From Cymbidium sinense (lineage: Eukaryota > Streptophyta > Magnoliopsida > Asparagales > Orchidaceae), in the NCBI GenBank assembly GCA_021442155.1, contig JAKCPB010000360.1:186001-250000 (forward strand): a DNA stretch of 64,000 nt, in the 5' to 3' direction. The stretch's first letter is position 1, and every line of letters starts with the position of its first letter. Shown here in pieces: positions 35,246 to 46,789 of this stretch. The notes under the pieces are model-generated. The model was not told the origin of the DNA, did not search any database, and was given only the letters and a program-made list of their open reading frames with translations. Made by a program: the position numbers and the translations under genes.

Positions 35246-36440
35246 TGATTTGAGTTTAATTGAACCTGTATATGGACTTCTGATTGAAATATTAATCCAT
35301 TTGCAAGTGGTTTGAAGTCAAATGGGTTTTAATTCATTTGACAATTTCAAGTTCAAAGAGTGAACATGAAATGGATTTTGGCTTGATTTTGGAATTGAAT
35401 TTTGGTTAAGTGATTGAAGTTTGTATTTATATTTGGATTCATGATTGAAGGATTGATTGAATCATGAAGGAAGATGAAGAGTTTGGCTTGATTTGAAGTT
35501 GATTTGGCAAAGTTCAAGAATTTTACTTGAAAGGCTTAGATTGGATTTTGATTGAATTTGAATTTAATATTTGGATTTGGTTTTGGTTGTTTGAATTTAT
35601 ATTTCATTTATATATGTGAATATAAATGAGAATATAAATGGGTTATGAGAAAATTTCAAGGATTTGGAGTGGTTTGATCATGATCTAGGCTAAGTCCTTA
35701 AGAGGGAGATTAAGGATTTAGGAAATATTTAGTGAATTGATTTTGAATTTTGGATTTAGTTGGATTGATTTGAATTTTTATTTCATTAATATATGTGAAT
35801 AAAAATGAGAATATAAATGAATTATGAGAAAATCTCATGAGATTGAATTGATTTGAAGATGATTTAGGCTAAGTCCTTCAGAGAGAATTAAGGACTTAAG
35901 AAGGAATTTGAATTTTGGATTGATTGGATAGATTTGAATTTATATTTCATTTATATATGTAAATATAAATGAGAATATAAATGAGTAATGAGAAAATTGT
36001 ATGAATTTGAATAGATTTAGAATTTGGAATTTGGAATTTCAACTTGGAATTTAATCATGGATTTCAATCATGTGTTTCAATCATGTATTTCAATCATGTG
36101 GCATTGATTTGAGTTTGGAGAAAATCAAATAAGATTGATTTGGAATTTGAGAAAATCAATTAGGATTGATTTGGAATTTGAGAAAATCAATTAGTATTGA
36201 TTTGGAATTTGAGTTGGAGGAAGGAAGGTGGAGTGGTTCAAGCTGAGGATAGATAAATTTTTTTAACACCCTTAAGGCATGACCTATTCCTATGACTAAC
36301 TCTTCTAATTCTTTAGGGCAAGGTTAAGTGTCCACCTAATCACTAGATGTGTCTTAGGACTAAGGATCTCTTGAAGTTTAAGAGGACTCCTATGTCTAAG
36401 ATGGAGGGGTTGAGAACGCATTCTAAATATGAGGTCAACA

Positions 36441-37016
36441 ATCTCCTATCGTAACAATCCACAAACTAGCAATAGATCCTAGCGCTAACCCTATCAAGCA
36501 AGCTCCTAGATGCATGCGATTAAAAATCAAACAATAGGTTAATTCTAAAGTCAAGAAATTGATCGATGCTTATTTCATCAGGGAAGAAAAATATCCTACC
36601 TGGTTAGCAGTGTCATCCCAGTTAAGAAGAAGAATGACCAAATTCGCATATGCATCAATTTCAAGGACTTAAATAAGGCATATCCTAAGGATGCGTTTCC
36701 TCTTCCTAAACCAGAATTAATGGTGGACATCACCACATCTCATGCAATTTTCTCCTTTATGGATGGGTCATCTGGATATAACCAAAATAAGATGGCCCCC
36801 AAGGTTGAAAAAAATATTGCTTTTTGAACCCCGATCAGAATCTATTGATATAGGGTCATGCCTTTTGGCCTTAAAAATGCTGGTGCTACATACCAATGGG
36901 CCATGACTCAGATCTTCAATGAACTCATCTATCATCAGGTTGAGTGCTACGTTGATGATATAGTAGTCAAAAGCAGAGAAAAGAAGACCATCTCTTTGAC
37001 TTGAGAGTAGTTTTCA
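36441..37016 (+). pseudogene. Reverse transcriptase fragment, copy B
   Basis: The fragment begins at the point matching 16110 in copy A. It keeps VKKLIDA, EEKYPTWLA, the FSFMDGSSGYNQ motif, and, in another frame, VMPFGLKNAGATYQWAMTQI and the intact catalytic box CYVDDIVVKS (about 36945-36975). The N-terminal fingers before position 36441 are lost. It ends at DLRVVF, where a deletion removes the connection domain, both RNase H domains and most of integrase. Confidence 0.85.
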
Positions 37017-37437
37017 TTAGTGTATGGGTCCAAAGCCATTTCATCTTTAGAAGTTCAACTCTCATCACTAAGGATAGCATTAGGTAGCAAAATCACTACA
37101 GAGCAGAATGCAAAGTTGCGGTTAGAAGAACTCGAAGGTTTGGAGGAGAGTCGCCTACGGACGTGCCAGAACCTCGAGTTATACAAGGCCAAAATGATTC
37201 AAGCTCACAACAAGCTGGTCCTCCCTAGGCCTTTCCAAGTAGGAAAACTTATGTTAGTCCTAAGAAGACCAATTATTTCCTCATCAAAAGATGGGAGGTA
37301 AGTTTTAACCCACTTGGGAAGGCCCCTATGTCATAGAGAAGGCCTACCAAGGAGGATCTTATCAGCTCATTAATTATAAAGGGGAACACTCGATGCTTCC
37401 AATTAATAGGCTCTATTTGAAGAAATATTACCCATAA
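37017..37437 (+). pseudogene. Integrase C-terminal fragment, copy B
   Basis: It reads VYGSKAISSLEVQLSSLRIA, then LEGLEESRLRTCQNLELYKA, then after one frame change EPTWEGPYVIEKAYQGGSYQ, and finishes KKYYP with TAA at 37435-37437. This is the C-terminal, GPY/F-like module of a gypsy integrase, and of the three integrase C-termini here it has the fewest lesions. It follows the reverse transcriptase piece directly because of the deletion, with the 5-base microhomology TTTTC at the join. Confidence 0.85.
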
Positions 37438-40266
37438 AACATGTTTGAAAATAATTATCAACAAAAGCACAAAAATCTAATTCCATTTCATCAAAATCTT
37501 CTCTTATTTGAAGCGTTGTTTGCTTATCTTACGAATCTGATATAACGTGTTTAGGATAGGTATAAGAGTCCCCCAGCGGCATCCTATCCCTCTTTCACAA
37601 CACAAACACAATCAAACACAATATCCCAACACTATTAGAATAGGTATGAGAGAACCCAACAGGCATCCTATTTGATTAGCATAACTAAGTTAAGTGTCAA
37701 AGAACTCAAGTGGCATCCTTTCTTAGTAGAAATTTTTTGTAGCCGTCCATGGCACCCTTTTGTCCAAATCCCCAGAGGGTTTTTAAGTTAAGTGTAAAAG
37801 AAGCTGAGAGGCATTCTTTTCCTTTTAACACATGCATAACAACAAACATATATCTTTTATCTCGAGCTATTTTGATGTGAGAGCAAGCTCCAGTGGCACT
37901 CACTCATTAGCTGCTCTAGGTTAGGTCTACATGCTACCTTGCTAATATGTCACTCTAGTGGTCATTTATTTGGAAGATGTGAGTCCCGTGCTTTCTTCCT
38001 GACTTGACCATTACAATCCAATGAGCGCCTTGTTGGTATGGTAGACTTCATTTCCCAACTAGTAAGCTACCTCATGTTGATTTTGTTTAAGAAGATGTGA
38101 GTCCCTGAGCTTTTTTCTTGAACTAATCATCATGATCTAACTAGGTCAAGTATATTTAAGGTTTAGGATAAGTCCCCAGATGCTCCTTACCTCTTGACTA
38201 TATTTGAGTCGATGTAAGTCCCCCAATGACATTCACTCAGTAGTCGCCCTAAGTCGGATGGCACCTGTCGAGCCAAAGATAGACTATCCCAGCAATCAGT
38301 TCCACTATAGGAGGATGCGAGTCCCAGAGCTTTCTTCTATCGATAATTACAAAGCACCTTAGGTTGGTTGATGTTATCTATAGTGACTCACGGTGGATAC
38401 ACCACTCTTGGCAGATGTAAGTCCCCATGCTTTCTCCTTGAGTTGGCCACCGAATACCTATTTGATATATGACTAGCCATGTCATCTGGGATTTTGGATC
38501 AAGCCTTTAGTGGCCCCACTCCCTGTGGGCATTCTATTTGGATCACATCCTTCGCGACACCAATTAGACACTACCTGGGTTACTCTTAGGTTGGACAGTC
38601 CCCCTTTCCTAGTAGCCACCCCTGTGGTTGGCGAATTTATTCAGCGGATGCGCAGATTCTCCTTTGGTCCAGTAAATCTAAGATAGGTCTAGGCTGATAT
38701 AAGCTCTTTCTCAGTTTGATCTCTTGCAAACTAACAGGGTCCACGATAAATAAACTAAATAAATAAATTAATTAATTCACTTGTGGATTAGGAATTCAAG
38801 CCCCCAAAGGGCCCTTTTTTCCAAGCAGGCATTTAGGCGTGTGAGAACTCCTTATAGAATTGCGAATACTTGAGATAAATCCGTTTACTCACTCCGTAGT
38901 CTCCTTTAGGTTTGGTTCAATCTATTTTTCCAGAAGCAAGTTACCCTAGCAGTCATTCCACTTTGGAAGATATGAGACTATGGCGCATTATTTCTAGCAT
39001 GACTATCGCAAATCGGCAACCTAGGTCAGGATTGATTTGTTGCCCAAAGCAACAAAATATCTCAGTGATCTTTTATTGTGGAAGATGTGAGTCCCTGAGC
39101 TTTCTTCTCTTGAATTGATCATTGCAAACTGAAAGGCACTCCTTTGGTCAGATAGTTCTCCTATCGATCGGGAAGCTACTCCCTTTGGTTCAGTAAATTT
39201 GAGATAGGTCTAAGCTAATATAAGCTCCTTCTCAGTGTGATCCATCACAAACCAACAAAATCCATCAAAATAAATTAAAAAAAATGAAATTAATCCTTGA
39301 CTATCTTGGAGCTAGTTCGAGTCCCCATTCACTCAATAATTAGTAGGTCGGTTATTGCCTTGCCGATCACCCAAGTGGTTCCTTATTTTGGGAGATGTGA
39401 GTACACACGCTTTCTTCCTAGCTTGATCATTGCAAAATTGAATGGCATCCCTTTGGTCGGTTAGTCTTACTATGCGGTTGGTAGACTACTCCCATTGGAT
39501 TGGTAAGTCTAAGTTAGCTTAAGGCCTCCATGGCCCCCTGTCTCCATCGTAAATGGGATCCATCATAATCAAAATAAACTAAAGAATGAAATTAATCTTT
39601 GACTATCCTTGAGTTGATTTAAGTCCCCGGCATTCACTCAATAGTTAGCCCTAGGTCGGGTTCGATCTGTTGCTTTGCCAATAGATTACCCCAACAACTG
39701 GTCTCTACTCTCGAGGATGTAAGGGTACTACGCTTTCTTTCTAATACAATTGCTGCACACCTAAAGGCATTCCTTTTGTTTGGCTAGTCCTACTATGTGT
39801 TTGGTAGACTAACCCATTGGATTAATAAATCTGAGTTAGGTCTAAGCCTCGTGGCTCTTACTCAGTTTGATCCATCACAAACCAACTAGGCTTATTTCAA
39901 ATTCCAAAATCTAAATATCCAAAATAAATCCATCTATCTCCCCCAGTGGAGTCAATCAAATCAAAATAATCAAAAAAATTAAACAAATCAAATCAAACCA
40001 CTCATCCCCTTTGTGGATGATTTGAACCTATTTCCCTAGTGGAAGGTTCACATACTTTATCCCTAGTGGATTCCTCCTTCCCTCTCTTATGTCCTTGGCA
40101 TAAGTTGAGTCACATTTCACTAAGCTCTGGATTCCTTCTACACCTTGGGTTAGGAGTAGACTATTTTCGTTAGTGCTTGTGATCATTCGGTGTTGTTGAT
40201 CATTTCAGTCAACACCAATATGTGCAGTGATCCTTGCCAATCACATGACACCTATTGGGCGCCCTT
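37438..40266 (+). repeat. Copy B 3' untranslated repeat region
   Basis: 2.8 kb without a credible gene. Repeats of about 300 bp with the boxes described for 19140-21078 recur here more often: gatgtgagtccc alone appears near 37977, 38096, 38318, 38416, 39083 and 39395. The region ends with a hairpin-bearing stretch (ttgaacct ... aaggttca near 40020-40050) before the LTR. No polypurine tract adjoins the LTR start. Confidence 0.75.
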
Positions 40267-43200
40267 TGTTGACCTCATTTTTAGTATGAGCTCTCAACCC
40301 CTCCATCTTAGACATAGGACTTCTCTTATACATTAAGAGTTCCTTAGTCTTAACACATCTAGTGATTAGGTGGACACTCAACCTAGCCCTAGAGACTTAG
40401 AAGAGTTAGCCATAGGAATAGATCATGTCTTAGGGGTGTTAGAAGATTTGTCTACCTATAGCTTGAACCAAATCCTCACTTCCTTCTTCCAAGTCAAAAC
40501 TCCAAACTCATACCAACTCCAACTCTAACTCAAATCTCAAATCAATTCAAGGGATTTTCTCAAATCATGAATCAATTCTGAATAATTAAAACCTATGATT
40601 GAAGCCCATGATTGGATTCCAAAATCAAAAAAAAAAAAAAAAAAAATCTTTCCTAAGTCATTCTAATTCCCTCTTATGTAATAAGCCTAAATCAAATCCA
40701 AATCAATTCAAATTCAAGAAATTTTCTCATAATCCATTTATATTCTCATTTATATTCAGAAATATAAATTCAAATCAATCAAACCAAATTCAAAATTCAA
40801 ATCCAATTCAAAAATCTTTCTGATTCCCTCTTATGAACTTAGCCTAAATCAAATCCAAATCAATTCAAATTAAAGACATTTTTCTCATAACCCATTAATA
40901 TTCTCATTTATATTCACATAAATAAATGAAATATAAATTCAAATCATTCAAACCAAATTCAAAATTCAAATCCAAATAAAAAATCTTTCATAAGTCATTC
41001 TGATTCACTTTTATGGACTTAGCCTAAATCAAATCTAAATCAATTCAAATTCAAAAAATTTTCATAACCCATTTATATTCTCATTTATATTCACAAATAT
41101 AAATAAAATATAAATTCAAATATCCAAAAATTTAATTAAAAAATCAAACTCAAATTCAATCAAAATTTAACCTAAGCCTTTCAAGTCAGAATCTTGAACT
41201 TAGCCAAAACAAATTCAGATCAAGTCAAACCCTTGATTTTTCTTCATGATTCAATCAATCCTTCAATTATGAGTCCAAATATAAATATAAACTCCAATCA
41301 TCAAACCAAAACTAAATTCAAAAATCAAACCCAAGTCAAACTCACGTTCACCCTTTGAACTTGAAATTATCAAGTGGATCAAAACTCATTTGACTTCAAA
41401 CCACTTGCAAATGGATTTATATTTCAATCATAAGTCCATATGTGAGTTCAATCAAACTCAAATCAAGCTTTGACCAAGCCATTTGACCTACTTAGGCTCA
41501 CTTGACCCATAGTGACCTAAAGTACCCTTATGAGTCAAATTCTAATCCTAATCAAATTGGATTGAACTAAGCCCATCTAAGCCTCACATTATGAGAAACA
41601 ATGATCATAAGATGATCAATCACTCAAATTGGGTCAAACCAAGTCAAACCTAAGGGTTGACCAAGTCAACCCTTAACCAAAATGAAACCTAAACTAGCCA
41701 AAATCTACCATAGGCCAAATTGATTGAAACCATTGATCAAAACTCATTCATGACCAATGTTTGAACTTGAACAAGTCATCATTTGAGCCTAACCTAGCCA
41801 ATTGGTGGCCCAAGTTGACCCAACTTGTCCTAAAAAGTCAAATATGTCAAAACTTGATCTAAGCCAAATTGATTGAAACCAATGGGTCAAGTTCATTCCA
41901 AATCACTTGTGAGCTTGAAAGCCTCACTTGGCCAACTAGACCTAACCTAGCCCAATTGACCTTGACTTGATCGAAAGGGTTAAATTGAGCCAAATCCAAA
42001 CATAAAACAAATTTTGAAAATAAAGATACCAATCCATTTCAAATGATCAACCAAACATAAACCAACCCATGACCTAACCCGAATAGGTGAAATGGATCAA
42101 ATTGGTCAACTTGACCCATTTGACCTAAATGAAATAAAATTAACCAAATTCAAATATAAATCAAATTGAACCAAACCAATGATGCCAAAATATTTCAAAA
42201 TGTCATATGAACTTGACCAACCTTGGTTTGACTTTGACCAATTGGTCAACTTGAGTTGACCCATTTTGACCTAAATGGGTCAACATGAGCCAAATCATAT
42301 CAAACCAACTCCAAATTCAATGAAACTTGGCTAACCAATTTTCAATCATACCAAACATATTCAAACTTAAATCAAGGTCAAATGATCATTTTACCCCTAG
42401 GCCATAGGGTATCCTAATATCAAAACCACTTGGAATTTGGTCAATTCCTTTTCATGGACACTTTGCATCCTCTTAGTGGACCAAATGGTCACTAATGGAC
42501 ATGGTGCACATGACCCAATGGGTTTGGGTTAGCCCAACCCCACCCAAGGCCAAAACTGACCACTTGCTTGAACATGAGCACATGGGGATCATTCCTCCAC
42601 TCAATTAAGCACATGGGAGCTTTACCACTCCACTCTTCTAGCCAAACTGAATGTCATGACACTCCTAACAGCCTAACAAACCATTTGAATATGGTGTATT
42701 GGATTAAAATGGGAAGGAAGCTTGCGGCCGTCTGATTCACCCAGTGGGAGATATACTCCCCCTAATTCCACTTGAATTCATGATTGACACATTCGATTGA
42801 GCTTAGAAACTTAGAGCAAGTCATTGCAAGTCTCCCCAAGCATCCTAGAGTGAGTTAGAATTCTCCATTTCTTGGTTTCTCTAAACCAAAATAAGGGAGC
42901 ACAAGCCAATTTTCATCTCACTCAATACTCCAAACCAATCTAATTCCTCCTTCGAGCACCCTTAGAGGGCCTAGTTGAACTCATCCCAAGCTTCTTCCAA
43001 GCTCCAAAAATAAGGGAGGTGGGACTTTGATCAATGAGCATTTGAAGGTGAACTTGGTCCATAGAAGATCCATTCAATCAACACCTCAAACCTTCAACAA
43101 GGCTTTGTCTCTACTTAACAAGCTTCAGATTAGAAAGTGATAGCCTCCTGAGGTATGCCATTAAACCAGCATAGTTTTATTTTCTTGGTCTTTTATGAAG

Positions 43201-46200
43201 GAAAGTTTCACCAAGCAAAGTTAGCCATTGGATTTGTTCCCCTTTACTTAGATGGTGTGGGTTGAATTTGGTTTCAATTTGAGCTCAATCAAGCTCAAAT
43301 CTTCCCCTAAAAGATGGACAGTGGCCATCTCCCATAAGGAAGATTAGGAATGGATCATGGGCCATCCATCTGTGCATTTTGGATGGATGGCCAGGATCAA
43401 GATGTGTAGGATATTTGATTTAATTCTTTAATACTTAATCACCTTATTGTGATCTTTGATCGGATGGGGAAAGCACGTGTCAAGACATCTATGATGTGAC
43501 AACTTAAGTGGCCTCCACATTATATGAAAGCGCGCAGCGTCACCTCCGTGGATGATTAATTAATTAAATTTTTAATTAATAAAAAAATTATGGAAACTTC
43601 AAATATTCATAACTAAATGAGGAAAAATCATAAAAATATGAGGTAAAGTGCATATAAAAGATATTTCAATGTAAAATAACATAAAATTATTTTCAATAGA
43701 TTTTGAATAGTGACATTTCTTGAATTTAGGTTTTATTAGTGTGATAATTCTAATTATTCTCTAATTATCCCAGATTAATCCCAAACTCATGTACATTTAG
43801 TGGGATGACTTCTGCCTCTTCTAATTTTCTTGGAATTTATTAATGGTTTAATTAGGGGAATTACTTGGTTCATTCTTAATTACCCTCTTAATGTAATTAA
43901 GCCTAATTAAATGTGTGAATAGTGGTTTAATCCCTTAATTGAGTTGATTAAGCTTTGTTTGAGTGATCAGGAGTTTTAGGGAATAATTTTGGGATATTTT
44001 TCCTAAGCTATTCCTTAAAGCCCCTTTCTCTTCTTTAATCTAAATTCAATTAAGGGTTAATCCACTAATTACTTACTTAATTAACTTGATAAAAGTTCAT
44101 TCTGAACTCAATCAATCCATCTTGGGTAGATGCTTAGGTGTTTAATAACCTAGTGGCTTAAGGAAATCAAAATCTAATCCACATGTGTGGGAAGGGTTAT
44201 GAAAGTACTTAACTTAAACCCTTTAGCTTAATTAATCATTAATTATGAGCAAAATGCATTAGGCCCTTTTCTTCCTAGGTGCATTGCTGATTTAAATTCC
44301 TTGTGTGGTTTTATGTCATATCATTGGCTCATAATTATTTGATTAAAAATGATAAGGTGGTATAAGTAAGGGGTAATTAATACACTTAATGTACATCTTA
44401 ACCTAACTAAAACACAAAATTGACCTAAACACCTAAAATAAACTTAAATAAACACATGAGGGAATGGGTTAGGACCAGCAAACTCATCTTATATTTCTCA
44501 AATTTTAATCAAACCCAAACAAAATTCAAATTCTCCTTAAAATAAATTTAATTTACTTTAAATAATCTTATTCATAAGATTATCTTTAGGAATTAATTAG
44601 GGTGAATGAATGCACATTGCTTTTATCACTTTATTTCTTTCTAGCATGATAAATGTGTATGTATGAAAATCATGCATTCATACTTCAAAATCAAAGTAAA
44701 AAAAATGAAATGTTTTCTTTATGTCAAATTACCTATTTTGAATAAAGTAAGAATATGAATGGCTATTATCGCTATTAAATCTAAAATTATTTTCAAAACT
44801 TATAAATCAATTATCAAAACTAAAAGGTATGCAACTTATGATTATTTATAAGCCTGCATGTGAATAGAAATATAAAGATATGCATAGTGTGATTTTCCTT
44901 CTCTTTTCTTTTAGCATAGTTTTGAATAGGATTTGGTAAAGTGTATAGTTCATTTGAAAAGAACATAACACTTACTTGAATCCATTCCTATTTATTCCTA
45001 TGTTATTATTTAAGAGGGACATCCATACTTATACATATAAATTGCATAAACAAATCAAATAAACAAATACAAACTTTTGCATCTTTCTTTTTCCATTCAT
45101 TTCTTTTGTACATGCATATATATTTAAGAAAAGTGGTATATTAGTCTGGACAACCCCGGGATTGCGATACTTTAGGTACCCCTAAGTAGGTCTTGTACCT
45201 TACACCCCTGGTACTAAGAATGGTGTGTACTCACTTATGCCTTTCATACATATAAATGTGCATCTGAACAATGGATAAAGAATCCCTTCTTTCTACTTAA
45301 TGAAAATCATGCATTATGAAGCATCCAAATTTTCTTAAGTCCTATCACTTAGCATTCATCATGAAACTGTGCTAAACATCTTCATTTACATGTATAGATA
45401 TGTTAGGATTCATCCATATGCATGTTATATATGTTGGGAAAGAAATAAAGTGGTGTGTGTTTTTATGATATTATTTCACTTTACTTAATCTTAAAATGTA
45501 TTTCCTTTTGAATAGGTTTATTTAGAGTTATTTATAAATTTAGGATTAATTAAAACATATAAGAAAACATTCACTAAACAAAATCAAACATGAATCTACT
45601 TTAGAATTTACTTAAGGTAGGGAAGGAAAGAGAAGTTTCTCTTTTCTTTTCCTTCTCTTTACAACTTAGTAATTAATTGTAGGTTCATTCAAACTTAAAC
45701 AAATCACAAATTAAAATTCAACTAAATCAACTAAACAACTTGAATAAAACCACCCATCTAAGTTGAACATTTTTCATACTTAAAACTTAAACCTTAAAGC
45801 CCTAAGCATGCCACAAACCTTTTAAAGCACACACATTAGACTAAGTCACCATTTCTAGCTTTAGTTAGGATGGTGCATGGTTTGATGTTTTCCTTTGTTT
45901 TTGATGTAGTCGGATATTATTGTATGTCTTAGGCGAATGGTATGATAATTTAGTTTAATCTATCTTCTGCAGGGATCGTGCTTAAGAGCTGTAATAAATA
46001 AAAATATAACTACTTTTGCTGTGCAGGTGCTTATACTCCTAAGCATAATCCAATAGGCCTGGTGGACTTGGTTACCCATGTGTGGGGTGCTAAGTCTAAT
46101 ATGTGCTCATACATGCTTGGGATTTGTATGGTTTGTTTAACTAATCTCTATTTTGCAGGTGTTAGTTAGATTTACTTTTCCTTTTCATGTAATTTTGCAA

Positions 46201-46789
46201 TTAGGATTTTGGAAGGATTGTTATGGGGGATTAGGATGGGCATTGGTCATAAGATTTCATCTTATGTACCATGTGAAACCTTTGGAGAAATCACATTAAC
46301 CATCCAAAAAAGCAAGAACCAAAGAAGAAGAAGAAGAAAAGAAGAAAAGATGAAAGAATAAGTAGAATGAAGACCCCATAACATGAATTCCTTGCTTGTA
46401 ATTAATTCATTTGTAATATGGTTGTATAAGGGTAGAGCTCGACTACCCAATTTGTTTTAAGTTTATGGTGATGACATAAATGACCTTTTATTCATTTGTG
46501 TTAGCTTTATAAAATATTTGATGTTTTGTTTAGCTTGTGCACTAGAAATGACATGTTTTCTTAATTTCTTCCTTGCTTGATGTATGGTTTGGATGACGAT
46601 TAGAATCTTAAGAAAAAATAAATCTTCTACCAAATTAAGTAACTCAAAATTTAAAATAAATAACTCATAACCTCACCTAAAGCATAGGCTAAAAATCAAG
46701 ATAAAAGAATTAGTACCCCGTAGCTTGATGAGTATTACTTTTCTCACATCATGCATAAAGGAATATTATTTCACTCTTGATTTGGAGGG
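40267..46789 (+). repeat. 3' LTR of copy B, interrupted by copy C
   Basis: It starts TGTTGACC and matches D's LTR end to end through the segment that A lacks. A 20-base A run at about 40628-40648 is private to this copy. It holds palindromic units (about 40650-41110), a TTGAC array (41455-42560), the GGCCATCCATC hairpin (43360-43392), a CACGTG motif near 43476, and the hairpin at about 46250-46268. At 46789 the match, equivalent to about 7056 in A, stops in the middle of a 7-bp palindrome where C begins. Confidence 0.8.
41455..42560 (+). promoter_or_regulatory. TTGAC/GTCAA array in the copy B LTR
   Basis: This is the same array as 2330-3260 but more diverged. The long inverted pair at 42085-42125 has two mismatches (AGGTGAAATGGATCAA against TTGACCCATTTGACCT). 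Confidence 0.5.

Larger units (their letters stand above)
23869..36440 (-). mobile_element. Copy D: minus-strand element, gag to LTR, missing pol and 3' LTR
   Basis: Read on the minus strand, D starts at 36440 with TGTTGACC and runs through LTR, leader, the ATG at 26304 and Gag, and ends inside Gag at about 23897. Its right flank (36441 on) is plus-strand reverse transcriptase of copy B, so D inserted there; atctc (36441-36445) would be one copy of a 5-bp target duplication. The other flank was lost in a deletion. D has the fewest Gag stops and the best-paired hairpins, which suggests it is the youngest or least methylated copy. Confidence 0.85.
29546..36440 (-). repeat. LTR of copy D, the most complete in the window
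   Basis: The outer end is 36440, where the minus strand reads TGTTGACCTC and the neighbouring base belongs to another element's pol. The inner limit is uncertain (primer-binding candidate near 29531-29545). Unlike copy A, it includes about 400 bp at 31500-31905, which copy B also has (44710-45125). From the outer end it holds the ~165-bp palindromic units (about 35570-36060), the TTGAC array (34135-35245), the covarying 11-bp hairpin (33556-33582), AT-rich DNA, and the purine-rich tract. Confidence 0.75.
36441..46789 (+). mobile_element. Copy B remnant: RT piece, integrase end, 3' repeats, LTR
   Basis: Its left part was lost (D inserted into its reverse transcriptase at 36440/36441, then a deletion removed everything to the left). 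An internal deletion of about 2 kb joins reverse transcriptase to integrase near 37011-37016. The right part is intact through 3' repeats into an LTR starting 40267, interrupted at 46789/46790 by copy C. The rest of that LTR should lie beyond C, outside the window. Confidence 0.8.

Noticed and set aside
39640..39680. Possible tRNA-type B box (gggttcgatct) in the 3' untranslated repeats
   Set aside because: No cloverleaf can be drawn around it, no matching A box is at the right distance, and other units read ttcaatct, so it is a chance match within the repeat.
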